Below, in pieces: positions 47,583-55,854 of a stretch of 64,000 nt of DNA (position 1 is the stretch's first letter; the number at the start of each line of letters is the position of its first letter). Position numbers and translations under genes: made by a program. Location of the stretch: NCBI GenBank assembly GCA_016933535.1, contig JAFGAS010000086.1, forward strand, positions 62,001-126,000, written 5' to 3'. The stretch is from Candidatus Zymogenaceae bacterium (GTDB taxonomy: Bacteria > Desulfobacterota > Zymogenia > Zymogenales > Zymogenaceae). The notes under the pieces were generated by a model. It was not told where the DNA came from and did no database searches. It saw only the letters and a list, made by a program, of their open reading frames with translations.

Positions 47583-48164
47583 TCAAATTATTATACTATC
47601 TATACAACTCCTAAGCTCAGGACAAATAGTAGATAAAATACTGTAAAAGAGCTTTAAGGAACTTACTACAATAATAATCCACCATATAGGACGTAAATAC
47701 TTAAATATATTATCGTTAAATATAGTCGATATCGTATTTCCAGATCCTTTACTTTTTACCATTTTTCTGAATTCTGTATAGTATCTCTTCTCACATGGTA
47801 ATCCGTTTTCTTCCCTTCTAATATTCTCTGCAAAAAAAGCAAGTCCTTCGCTTCGTTCACTAAAGATCACTTCCATAGAATTCATTATTTTATTGTTACT
47901 ACAGTATATAATTACTATTATTAAGTAGTAAATAACAAATTCTATCCACTCCTTAATCCCTGTCGTTTTATTTTCAAGTAAACTCGTGAATAGTAGAATA
48001 GCTATTGCTACGAATATAGACTCTAAGGTAATAAAAATCCCTCGATATGACTGCAAAACGGAGTCATGCCAAAATACAGCCTGGTATAGATGATTCAGAT
48101 AATCCTGTTTATCTTCATTATTTTTGCCGTTTTTATCATTGGGCATTCCCTTATTATTTTTCAT
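47583..48164 (-). CDS. AT-rich putative inner-membrane protein of unknown function
   Basis: The 193-residue protein has about three or four hydrophobic segments (roughly 43-60, 72-88, 155-190), with a charged N-terminus rich in Asn/Lys and a charged loop (SERSEGLAFFAENIRREENG) between them. I do not recognise a family. Its composition is strikingly different from its neighbours: very AT-rich with AAT/ATA codons, while the flanking genes are GC-rich. That points to recent horizontal acquisition. It ends about 9 bases before the AmrB/AmrA start, so it may be read into that operon. Confidence 0.7.
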   Translation of the reverse strand: MKNNKGMPNDKNGKNNEDKQDYLNHLYQAVFWHDSVLQSYRGIFITLESIFVAIAILLFTSLLENKTTGIKEWIEFVIYYLIIVIIYCSNNKIMNSMEVIFSERSEGLAFFAENIRREENGLPCEKRYYTEFRKMVKSKGSGNTISTIFNDNIFKYLRPIWWIIIVVSSLKLFYSILSTICPELRSCIDSIII

Positions 48165-48223
48165 GAACTATCTCGTCCCACCATATTTGCTACTCTCAAT
48201 TACTTTTGTAATCAGTATTACTT

Positions 48224-48442
48224 TTAATGACAACTGCCGCAATTTTTCGACGTACAGCCTCCGCAGCTGCCCCCCGATGACGATGAGACGAACTTATCGC
48301 CGCTCTTGACGCCGCAGACCGACATCATCTTGTTTACCTGCGTGGAGGCACACTTCGGGCAGGAAACCTCGGCGGCGCGAGACATTACCAGTTCCTCAAA
48401 TTCATTTCCACAGCCGCCGCATACGAATTCAAAAATCGGCAT
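48224..48442 (-). CDS. FmdB-type zinc ribbon protein
   Basis: The 72-residue protein opens MPIFEFVCGGCGNEFEELV and has the CxxC...CPKC zinc knuckle (CGGCG and SCPKCAS), the FmdB/regulatory-protein signature. A tail rich in Ser, Gly and Cys follows (GSCGGCTSKNCGSCH), a second potential metal-binding cluster common in this group. It probably binds Zn2+ in the cytoplasm; the role is unknown, sometimes linked to formamidase regulation by name only. It starts 3 bases after the ydbL stop, so it belongs to the ydbH-ydbL transcript. Confidence 0.92.
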   Translation of the reverse strand: MPIFEFVCGGCGNEFEELVMSRAAEVSCPKCASTQVNKMMSVCGVKSGDKFVSSSSGGSCGGCTSKNCGSCH

Positions 48443-48445
48443 ATG

Positions 48446-49027
48446 CTATCTCCTGACCCAGGAGCCGTCGCCCCGCTGAATCCACCAGCCGGGGCCCGCC
48501 TGATTCTGCCAGCTGTCGGCAAAGAGCCTCTCGATCTGGGCAATCGTATCGGCCCCCAGGCCGTTGGCCGATGCGATCTCCTGGTAAAGACGTCTGCGGT
48601 CGCCGTTGTCCGCGTCTACCAGACCGCGCATCATTCCGATTGCACCGACGTCCAGTCCGCCCTGGTTCCTGACCTCCAGGTATCCCCGATTGGTTATCCC
48701 GACGTTGCCGCCGTTATAATAGGGCATGAGTTGCGGGAACCGGCCCTCCATGGAGGAACGAATCGCCCGGATGGGCGGCGTGGATATATTGATGTCGACT
48801 TGCGCCCAGGCGGTGTCCACAAACAATCCGGCCAGCGTAAACGGAACGGCCAGGTGTCCCTCGGGTTTGGTATCCGTGGCCGGCTCCGTTCCCTTCTTGT
48901 AGACGTCGTCGACGATTTCATCGGCCGCCTTTCGCACCGCTTCGGCCGGGAAATATATATTAACCGTAACGCATGCCCCGATAAGCAGCATTATCGTCAA
49001 AAGTACGGGAACTACTTTTCTCATCAT
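48446..49027 (-). CDS. ydbL: YdbL family (DUF1318) lipoprotein-like protein
   Basis: The 193-residue protein has a lipobox LIGAC with Cys at about 19, then VTVNIYFPAEAVRKAADEIVDDVYK, a pattern of the YdbL/DUF1318 group. The C-terminal half is NGDRRRLYQEIASANGLGADTIAQIERLFADSWQ, the conserved YdbL helix. The start at ATG 49027 has GGAGGAG 6 bases upstream; a TTG two codons earlier is less likely. In E. coli YdbL works with YdbH and YnbE in lipid transport between the inner and outer membranes. It lies directly downstream of the YdbH-like gene. No separate YnbE gene is seen in this window. Confidence 0.85.
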   Translation of the reverse strand: MMRKVVPVLLTIMLLIGACVTVNIYFPAEAVRKAADEIVDDVYKKGTEPATDTKPEGHLAVPFTLAGLFVDTAWAQVDINISTPPIRAIRSSMEGRFPQLMPYYNGGNVGITNRGYLEVRNQGGLDVGAIGMMRGLVDADNGDRRRLYQEIASANGLGADTIAQIERLFADSWQNQAGPGWWIQRGDGSWVRR

Positions 49028-49072
49028 GGCCAACTCCTCCTCTGTGGCTCCTATTCGCCGCCTTGTCGGCGC

Positions 49073-51706
49073 CTACTTCGTTTCAATCTTGATATTATTG
49101 GTGTTTTTCACGTTGATCCGTTCAAGCCGCCGCATCATGTCGTTAAACCGTATGCGGTTATTGGGGTTCTGATTGATCACGTTGATGCCGGTAATTCCGC
49201 TGCGCTTGATGAAATATTCCGTATCCCCCTCGTGAATGGTCCCCCTGAGCGTAAAATAGTCGTCCTTGAGCTCGAGGTGAATACCGATCTGCGAATAATT
49301 ATAGTCATGGACGAACCGGTTAAGGCCGCTCTTGAGTACGCCCGAAAAGAGGTTCGATCCCGATCCGAGGATAGTGAGCTTATCGACAAACTCGACGCTG
49401 ACTCGTTTTTCTTGTCCCCGTTTATCGACCGTCCGGACATCGAAGACGAATCGTTCCGCCCCCCCGTAGGAGAATATCAGGTCGGAAATCCGTCCCTGGG
49501 CAATCCCGGTGACCCTGCCCACGTCGATCGTTTGGGTCAAGGCGCCCAAATCGAGGCCCGTAAATGCAACGTCACACCCGAGCCTCCTGCCGGCATCATA
49601 GATGTTCTGACCCCAGATATTTTCGATGTTTACCTCACCTTTGAATATTTTAGCAGTAAGGTTGCCCGAAGTAAACAGCTTTTTTTCCTCAATCCTGACC
49701 TCGGAGATATCCCCGGACAGCTCTCCCTTAAGATCGAGCGCCTTCTCCTTCGTAAAGATCCCGGCAATATCGATTCCATCAACGTGTAAGGACAGGCTTA
49801 TTGTCCTGTTTTCATTGAAGATATCGCCCGCCTTAAATCCCCCGACCGTTACCGTACCGCCGGATGCCGAAAGCACCACGTCTTGCCCGAACGTGACGGC
49901 GTTTCCCGCCAGGGCTGGAGATACGGTTATGCCCCCGATCTCGACTCCGCCTACGACGGCGCGTGAAAAGGCGATCTTCCCGAAATCTCCGGGCACAAAA
50001 CGGTGGCCGGTACCGCTTTTCGGGCCGCCGGAAAGGTCAAGCGAAAAGGGCATGGACACCGATATCCCCTCGATCCTCGTGTCTATATCCGGGAAATCGA
50101 GAGACGAGCCGGCCACGGTTATATGACCGGAGACCCGCGGCGCGGACAGATTTCCCTTTATCGTACCCCTGCAATCCATCAAACCGGCTATGGTGCCCCC
50201 GTAGATCCACGCGACGCGGTTGTTGAAGTAATTCCGAAAGAAGATATCAAAGACACTGCCCATGTCTACGGCCTTTAGACGATACGAAAGGTCTCCACTC
50301 GTATCGGTCGTGTCGAAATCGACATCTCCCGAAACCCCCGCCGTAAGGACCGAGGGGACTAAAATCTCACACGCGAGGCCCTTCACGTCCCCATCGTCGT
50401 TAATCCTACCTGAGGCCCCCATTGAGATACGCTCATTTTTAAAATCTATAAAGAAGCCCCAAAGCAGGAGGCCGAAATCATGCGCGTCCAGACTCCCGTC
50501 AAACAATAATCCCCTCTTTATATCGTCCCTGAATTGAATCCGCGCGGTTGCCGAGATCCCCTCCCCAATGAAAACGGCGTCGGGGGACGAAAATCCGGCA
50601 TTTATCAGATCGACCTCCAGGTTGCCCGCGATGCTTCCGTCGTCGGTATCGACCGTTCCCATCGTCAGGATACCATGCGACCGACCCTTTATCTCCCACC
50701 CCGCGAGAAAATCGGGCAGGTGGTCCCCGAGGCGCTTGAGGTTTTCGGTTGACAGCCTCAGGGATTCCGAGCCTGACGTCATCTTCCACCTCCCATTCTC
50801 CTCGACTGCCAGGTCAAGGGACACGTCTCCGAAAACGGGAACCGAGAGCACCACGTCACTCAACATGAGTGTTCCGCGGCTCTCATTTTTCATCGAGCCG
50901 GTGGCGCTGACGTTATCGAGCCCTATTCCGCCCCCATCCTCGGTTATGGAAAGGCCGCTGATCGCGGCGTCCGTCGCCTCAACGGAGTCGGGGTCCAGCC
51001 GGATGCGCGCGTCGAGCTGTTCTCCCGAAAAGAGGTACTCTCCGATTCGATAGCCCGATCCTTCCGTCGTGATGTCGCCCCGTGCCGAAATGTCCGGATA
51101 GGTACCGGAGATATGCATCAGCGCGCTAAACGGCCCGCCAAGTATTACTCCGTCCTCCATCCCCTCCGTCCTTGCCGAACCCGCGATCGTGAGGGTTGCC
51201 CCAACGATACCGCGCTCGTAGCTCATGTCCACGTCCAGGAACGCGTACAGCCGTGCACCGTCGATCACGACAAATTCGCCGTCAACAACGACGATATCCA
51301 TTTCCATGATTCTTCGGACGATCTGCTGTCCGTTTTCACCCCCCCCGGGTGAGATATCCAGGGATACCGAGGGGGCGTGAACCGTGACCTTCTTTATTGC
51401 AAGGGGAGGGTTGATACCGAGGCCCAACTCGAGGGTGGCCGCACCGGATGAGAAGACGGTCGAGCCGATGACCAGATACATCGCCTCTACAGTGATCCGG
51501 CCGGGAGACACCATGTGTATTCCCGTCAATGACACCCGGTAGCCGACGGTTCGTTCCACGACGCGTCTGACGGCATCACTGATCAGCTCGTTACCGAAAT
51601 AGTAGTAGAAGACCGCGATTATCGTTACCGACGCTAAAAAAACGGTCAGACAAAAGACCCAGATTATCCGGGCGGCGCCGGTTCCTTTCTTTAACTTCTT
51701 GGACAT
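49073..51706 (-). CDS. ydbH: YdbH-like AsmA-superfamily intermembrane transport protein
   Basis: The 877-residue protein has a single N-terminal membrane helix (about 14-36). A long beta-rich periplasmic region follows, with repeating short strands typical of AsmA/YhdP/YdbH bridge proteins. The C-terminal part (about 640-860) contains RLGCDVAFTGLDLGALTQTIDVGRVTGIAQGRISDLIFSYG. It also has RVSVEFVDKLTILGSGSNLF and the final segment typical of YdbH. Such proteins form a hydrophobic groove that carries phospholipid toward the outer membrane. The adjacent ydbL gene strengthens the call. Sequence similarity was judged by pattern only. Confidence 0.78.
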   Translation of the reverse strand: MSKKLKKGTGAARIIWVFCLTVFLASVTIIAVFYYYFGNELISDAVRRVVERTVGYRVSLTGIHMVSPGRITVEAMYLVIGSTVFSSGAATLELGLGINPPLAIKKVTVHAPSVSLDISPGGGENGQQIVRRIMEMDIVVVDGEFVVIDGARLYAFLDVDMSYERGIVGATLTIAGSARTEGMEDGVILGGPFSALMHISGTYPDISARGDITTEGSGYRIGEYLFSGEQLDARIRLDPDSVEATDAAISGLSITEDGGGIGLDNVSATGSMKNESRGTLMLSDVVLSVPVFGDVSLDLAVEENGRWKMTSGSESLRLSTENLKRLGDHLPDFLAGWEIKGRSHGILTMGTVDTDDGSIAGNLEVDLINAGFSSPDAVFIGEGISATARIQFRDDIKRGLLFDGSLDAHDFGLLLWGFFIDFKNERISMGASGRINDDGDVKGLACEILVPSVLTAGVSGDVDFDTTDTSGDLSYRLKAVDMGSVFDIFFRNYFNNRVAWIYGGTIAGLMDCRGTIKGNLSAPRVSGHITVAGSSLDFPDIDTRIEGISVSMPFSLDLSGGPKSGTGHRFVPGDFGKIAFSRAVVGGVEIGGITVSPALAGNAVTFGQDVVLSASGGTVTVGGFKAGDIFNENRTISLSLHVDGIDIAGIFTKEKALDLKGELSGDISEVRIEEKKLFTSGNLTAKIFKGEVNIENIWGQNIYDAGRRLGCDVAFTGLDLGALTQTIDVGRVTGIAQGRISDLIFSYGGAERFVFDVRTVDKRGQEKRVSVEFVDKLTILGSGSNLFSGVLKSGLNRFVHDYNYSQIGIHLELKDDYFTLRGTIHEGDTEYFIKRSGITGINVINQNPNNRIRFNDMMRRLERINVKNTNNIKIETK

Positions 51707-51781
51707 ACTCCCTTTTTTCCCCTCTTGACAGCCCGTTATAGAACCCCAGATATCAAGAAAAGCGACCTTTGCACCGTTTCA

Positions 51782-51797
51782 TGTGACGAAAATCACA
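51782..51797. promoter_or_regulatory. Perfect CRP-type binding site TGTGA-N6-TCACA
   Basis: TGTGACGAAAATCACA is a perfect inverted repeat identical to the CRP consensus. Its centre is 41.5 bases before the expected start of transcription from the -10 TATAGT (51819-51824). That is the classical class II activator position. It lies between divergent ydbH and the small lipoprotein gene. Binding by a CRP/FNR-family regulator is likely; the ligand is unknown. Confidence 0.62.
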
Positions 51798-51818
51798 GCA
51801 TAATTGGTATTTTCGGCG

Positions 51819-51824
51819 TATAGT
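51819..51824 (+). promoter_or_regulatory. -10 element TATAGT of the small lipoprotein gene
   Basis: TATAGT matches the -10 consensus at five of six bases. No -35 is visible upstream; the CRP-type site at that position could replace it. Confidence 0.5.
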
Positions 51825-51878
51825 TATTTCACGTGAATCATGGGAAATGTTGTAGTCAACAGCATATGGGGAAAGGCC

Positions 51879-52142
51879 ATGAAGAAGATGATCATGATTA
51901 TAGTCCTTCTCGCGCTTACCACGTCACTGCTTGGCTGTATCGGTTACGGTGTCATAACCCGAGGTGGATACGTGGTCTATCTGAAGGACGGCTCCGAATT
52001 CCATAATGTCCTGTGGTACAAAAGCAGGACCGAAGGAGTTGCCCTGTCGGAGCATCCGACCGGAACAGTCATGTTCCTGACCCAGGATTACGGCCTCGTT
52101 GAGGTCCCGTGGGCAAACGTGGAACGAATCCAGACCGAATAA
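51879..52142 (+). CDS. Small lipoprotein of unknown function
   Basis: The 87-residue product starts at MKKMIMIIVLLALTTSLLGC, with lipobox LLGC and Cys20, preceded by GGGGAAAGG. The mature part is about 68 residues: RGGYVVYLKDGSEFHNVLWYKSRTEGVALSEHPTGTV, then VPWANVERIQ. It looks like a single compact beta domain with no known family. An upstream in-frame ATG (51840) adds 13 residues without a ribosome-binding site and was not chosen. The gene is probably induced by a CRP/FNR-type regulator through the site at 51782. It may be an outer-membrane or periplasmic accessory. Confidence 0.72.
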   Translation: MKKMIMIIVLLALTTSLLGCIGYGVITRGGYVVYLKDGSEFHNVLWYKSRTEGVALSEHPTGTVMFLTQDYGLVEVPWANVERIQTE

Positions 52143-52234
52143 TGGGCTTCGGTCAAATACAATTATCGCTCATACTCATCCGGAAAACCGACGGATCTCC
52201 GGGTTTATCTGAAGCCATGCTTGCGGCGCCGCCC

Positions 52235-53992
52235 TTACGGCGGCGTCGCTGTAATAACGCCCGAGACGAATCTCTCGTCGATAGTATCTCGATCGGTAAT
52301 ACGCATCATATCATTAACAAAATCCGTAACGGTCGCGTTTACAAACTTCATAGATGCGGCTTGAACCTTCTCGTCTTTGCTCTCGGGCATCCGTTGTATG
52401 AACGCCTCCACCTCCTGAATAACCCCGTCGGTAATTCCGGGGCTCTCTTTGAGCATATCGTAGAATCGGGCCAGGTCTTCCGTGGACAGTGGGGCGACCT
52501 CCCATATCCCAGAGACACACGCCCTTACGCACGCCGTCATGAACAGATGTTCAAGCCCCCAGTCATGAGTCTTGGCGTTTTTCATCAGCCATGGCCCGAT
52601 ATCTTCGGGAATATCGATGATCTCGTAGATGAGGTGTACCCGGGCCGAAAGTTGGGCCATGAAGTCGGCGGATTCCTTCAGATCGGCGGTTGACCTGAAA
52701 TTTCGGTAGTCCGCCCGGCCGCCGGTAAGGCCCTCATAGAAAATAGGGTTTCTTTCCAGGAGTCCGGCTACGACATTACGGGTATAATCTCCCCAGAAAA
52801 CCGGATCGATGATAGTGGAAAGCTCCGTAATGAGAGCCTCGTTTTTCTTTCTCTCAGCCAGCGCCAGCGTGTAACCCAGCCGAAACAGCTGTACCAGATA
52901 GACTTCCCTGATTATTCGTTTCCCCTCGTCATGGCGCTCCCCCGCCAGATACTCGAGCCCGAGGTTGATATAGTCCCCGGCCATTTGCGCCGATGCGACC
53001 AGTTCCTCCACGTCCGATAGATCCAAACCGGAGGCCGCCACGACTTTATGCACCAGGTATGAGAGCTCCCAGAAGACCTGGGCGGTATCATCATCGTCGG
53101 CCGCCTCGCCCATAAGGTCTTCGAAAAACCCGCCGGTTTTCTTTGGTATAAGCCAGTAGTGGGGTGGTAATTGTCCGGCCTGCCCGTCGTCAATATAAAT
53201 GATCTTTGACGATATCGAGCGGATCTCCTCGACGATTTTTTCCGGGTCTTCAAAAAGGAATAGTTCTCTGCTCTCTTTGAGCTCCGGGAATCCGATCATC
53301 GACATCCGGGAGGATCTGAGCTGGTATGCGTCCTCTTCCATTGGAGAAGGGAGTTCACCCATAATCCCCTCCATGATGACCCGGTAGTAGTCCGGCTCGT
53401 ATTCGAAAAACTGCATGAGGAGATTGGATACAAGATCGAAATCTATTTCTTCATCCGTCGGTTTGAAATAGTAGAGATTATCGAAGCTGAACCATCCGCC
53501 GTCGGAAAACTCGAGGGGGTCCTGGTCGAGATTCCTGGATGTGACCTCGATAATCGCCTTAAAAAAGAGTATCAGCAGCGGCTCGTCGAGCATAAAGAGG
53601 CTCTTCGTAAGGACCCGCCCTCCTCCTTCCGACAGGATCTGGAGCCACTCCATGAACTTTCCGAAGTCAATCCTGTCCCGTTTCCAGATATCCATGTCCA
53701 GGAGCTGGACGATCTTATCGGGGGCGGTCATTTCGAGTATAACGGCCGCATCCACACCCCACGACTCCTTTACCGTAAGGTATATTTCCTGGGGCGAGAG
53801 CTTCTTTAGGATTTTTACCGGATCGGGAGACGAAATAATGAGATGGGCCTTCGTCCGGATAGGCGATCTCTGGATCAGCCGGAGACGGTCTTCAAACGTG
53901 AGGGCCGTGAGTTCCCCTTCCGTAAGGCGTTCCCCCGCAAGGGTCCGGTCAAGGAGATTTCTGAGCCCATAGATCGGCATCAGGTCGTTCAT
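52235..53992 (-). CDS. Large soluble protein, probably DUF6178 family
   Basis: The 585-residue protein has no signal peptide. It is built of alpha-helical repeats with charged and aromatic surfaces: LTFEDRLRLIQRSPIRTKAHLIISSPDPVKILKKLSPQEIYLTVKESWGVDAAV, MDIWKRDRIDFGKFMEWLQIL. I believe this matches the DUF6178 proteins of deltaproteobacteria, whose role is unknown, but I cannot confirm it by search. Helix-rich, no catalytic motif and no membrane segment suggest a scaffolding or regulatory role. It is a single gene, convergent with the lipoprotein gene and divergent from the GPH symporter. Confidence 0.68.
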   Translation of the reverse strand: MNDLMPIYGLRNLLDRTLAGERLTEGELTALTFEDRLRLIQRSPIRTKAHLIISSPDPVKILKKLSPQEIYLTVKESWGVDAAVILEMTAPDKIVQLLDMDIWKRDRIDFGKFMEWLQILSEGGGRVLTKSLFMLDEPLLILFFKAIIEVTSRNLDQDPLEFSDGGWFSFDNLYYFKPTDEEIDFDLVSNLLMQFFEYEPDYYRVIMEGIMGELPSPMEEDAYQLRSSRMSMIGFPELKESRELFLFEDPEKIVEEIRSISSKIIYIDDGQAGQLPPHYWLIPKKTGGFFEDLMGEAADDDDTAQVFWELSYLVHKVVAASGLDLSDVEELVASAQMAGDYINLGLEYLAGERHDEGKRIIREVYLVQLFRLGYTLALAERKKNEALITELSTIIDPVFWGDYTRNVVAGLLERNPIFYEGLTGGRADYRNFRSTADLKESADFMAQLSARVHLIYEIIDIPEDIGPWLMKNAKTHDWGLEHLFMTACVRACVSGIWEVAPLSTEDLARFYDMLKESPGITDGVIQEVEAFIQRMPESKDEKVQAASMKFVNATVTDFVNDMMRITDRDTIDERFVSGVITATPP

Positions 53993-54099
53993 TTTCCAAT
54001 TCTACCAGAGAATTTCCGAAAAAGGAAGTTAATCGTTTACTTCTCGATCTAAATCCAGTAGTATGCGGGGCATCTTACCCCCTTATAGGTGATAGTCGC

Positions 54100-55467
54100 A
54101 TGAATACCGGGAAAGATGCGATTCACGAGAAGCTCCCATTTTATCGCAAGGTCCTGTACGGTGTGGGAGATTCCACAAACAGCCTCCTTTTTACCGTCAC
54201 CGCCTTTTTCTATCTCTTCTTCCTCACCGATGTGGCGGGCATCGCGCCGGCGCTTGCCGGCTGGGTGCTGCTGGCCGGAAAGGCGTGGGACGCCGTAACC
54301 GATCCGATGATGGGCTTCATTTCCGACCATACGAAGTCCCGATGGGGCCGCAGGCGCCCCTACTTCCTGGCCTGTGTCCCGGCGGCGGCCCTTTTCTACC
54401 TGATCTGGGTCGCTTACCCAATTCAAAACCAGATGCTCCTTTTTCTGACCTACGTGGGATTGAATCTCCTTTTCTGGACCTCATTTACCATGATGGCCAT
54501 ACCCTATTCCGCGCTGATGCCGGAGCTTTCTCTCGATTACGACGACCGCACCTCGCTGGTCTCCGTCCGCATGGCCTTTTCCATCGTCTTCGGACTTCTG
54601 GCGGCCGTTGTCCCTATGGCGATCGTATCACTCTACCCCGACCGAAAGATCGGATTTGCCATGATGGCGCTCTTCGTTGGGGCCTTCGGTATACTCCCCT
54701 ATATCGTCAGCTTTTTCGGCACAAAAGAGCGGCCGGAGTATCAGCAGAAGGCTTCGCTGCCGTTCTTCTCCTCGCTCAGGGAAACGATGAAAAACCGGTC
54801 ATACGTGGTGGCAATGGTCGTATTTCTTTTGAGCTGGGTATGCGTGGATGTGATCGGTGCGGTCTTCATCTATTTTATCATCTATTGGATGGGACTAACG
54901 GAGAACGATGTGTCGATCCTGTTGGGCATCATCTTTGTCACCGCGGTCCTTGTGCTGCCCTTCTGGGTCCTGGTCTCCAAATGGGTCGGCAAGAAGGCGG
55001 CTTATGTCATCGGAATGTCCTTTTGGGCGGTTGTCATGAGCCTGGCCTTTCTCCTGCATCCGGGCATTAACAACTGGTTTCTCTACCTCTTTTGTTTTCT
55101 TGCCGGTTTCGGCGTCTCCACGGCCCACGTGCTTCCCTGGTCGATGATTATCGACTGTATCGACATCGATGAGTACCGCACGGGGGCGCGCCGGGAGGGA
55201 ATGTACACCGGCTTTACCCTCTTCGCCCAGAAACTGGCCTCATCGGTGGCCCTCCTGCTCGTGGGGGGATTCTTGGGCTGGGCGGGTTACGTGGCCAATA
55301 CGGTGCAAAAAGAGAGCGCGCTGGTTGCCATCCGTGTGCTCCTCGGGCCCATCCCCGCCGTCCTGCTCATTCTATCGATCGTATGCGCCCTCTTCTACCC
55401 GATTACCAAGGCGGGCCACGAGAAGATCAGAGAGGAATTGGACAGGCGGCAGCAGGCGGCCCGGTAA
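54100..55467 (+). CDS. GPH-family (glycoside-pentoside-hexuronide:cation) symporter
   Basis: The 455-residue, twelve-helix protein has the GPH signature KAWDAVTDPMMGFISDHTKSRWGRRRPYFL (about 62-91). It also has CIDIDEYRTGARREGMYTGFTLFAQKLASS, the second conserved motif of the family, and YRKVLYGVGDSTNSLLFTVTAFFYLFFLTDVAG at the start. These proteins carry sugars or uronates with Na+ or H+. It differs substantially from the GPH gene at 17237, so the two probably handle different substrates. No sugar hydrolase is adjacent. Confidence 0.9.
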   Translation: MNTGKDAIHEKLPFYRKVLYGVGDSTNSLLFTVTAFFYLFFLTDVAGIAPALAGWVLLAGKAWDAVTDPMMGFISDHTKSRWGRRRPYFLACVPAAALFYLIWVAYPIQNQMLLFLTYVGLNLLFWTSFTMMAIPYSALMPELSLDYDDRTSLVSVRMAFSIVFGLLAAVVPMAIVSLYPDRKIGFAMMALFVGAFGILPYIVSFFGTKERPEYQQKASLPFFSSLRETMKNRSYVVAMVVFLLSWVCVDVIGAVFIYFIIYWMGLTENDVSILLGIIFVTAVLVLPFWVLVSKWVGKKAAYVIGMSFWAVVMSLAFLLHPGINNWFLYLFCFLAGFGVSTAHVLPWSMIIDCIDIDEYRTGARREGMYTGFTLFAQKLASSVALLLVGGFLGWAGYVANTVQKESALVAIRVLLGPIPAVLLILSIVCALFYPITKAGHEKIREELDRRQQAAR

Positions 55468-55579
55468 CGCCGACCCGACACATTGATATGACATGCATGG
55501 CCCCGTTCTGCCGGCAGACCGGGGCCCCGAGCTTCCGCGGATGTTTGGCCGCGCATCCGGGCACTCGATCGGTCCGAAG

Positions 55580-55816
55580 ATGCCGTTTGCCGTAGCTAAA
55601 TTTCAGATATCCAAGGAAGATCTCTATTCCATCATCGAGGTGAAAACCTTTCCCGACCTGGCGGCGGCAGAGGAATACTATGCCTCACACGGTTATGGGG
55701 ACAAGTTTGGCGGCACCTGGCAGGAGCGGTGGGAATATCGCGTCGTCGAGGTGACCGACGGCCTCTATTACCTTCCCGGCGGTGGCCGGGTCTGGACGGT
55801 CCTCGACCGCGAATGA
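55580..55816 (+). CDS. Small protein of unknown function
   Basis: The 78-residue product begins MPFAVAKFQISKEDLYSIIEVKTF and ends with WEYRVVEVTDGLYYLPGGGRVWTVLD, a beta-rich pattern without a known family. No membrane segment, signal peptide or catalytic motif is visible. Upstream in-frame residues are basic and lack similarity, so the inner ATG 55580 was chosen; its ribosome-binding site is weak. It sits 112 bases after the GPH symporter stop on the same strand. The expression call is uncertain. Confidence 0.5.
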   Translation: MPFAVAKFQISKEDLYSIIEVKTFPDLAAAEEYYASHGYGDKFGGTWQERWEYRVVEVTDGLYYLPGGGRVWTVLDRE

Positions 55817-55854
55817 TATTTCCGCCGCCGGCCGACGTATCGGGGAACCGCCTC

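Noticed and set aside
52221..52248. GC-rich hairpin over the stop of the large 585-residue protein as a terminator
   Set aside because: The stem is good but no T-tract follows on either strand.
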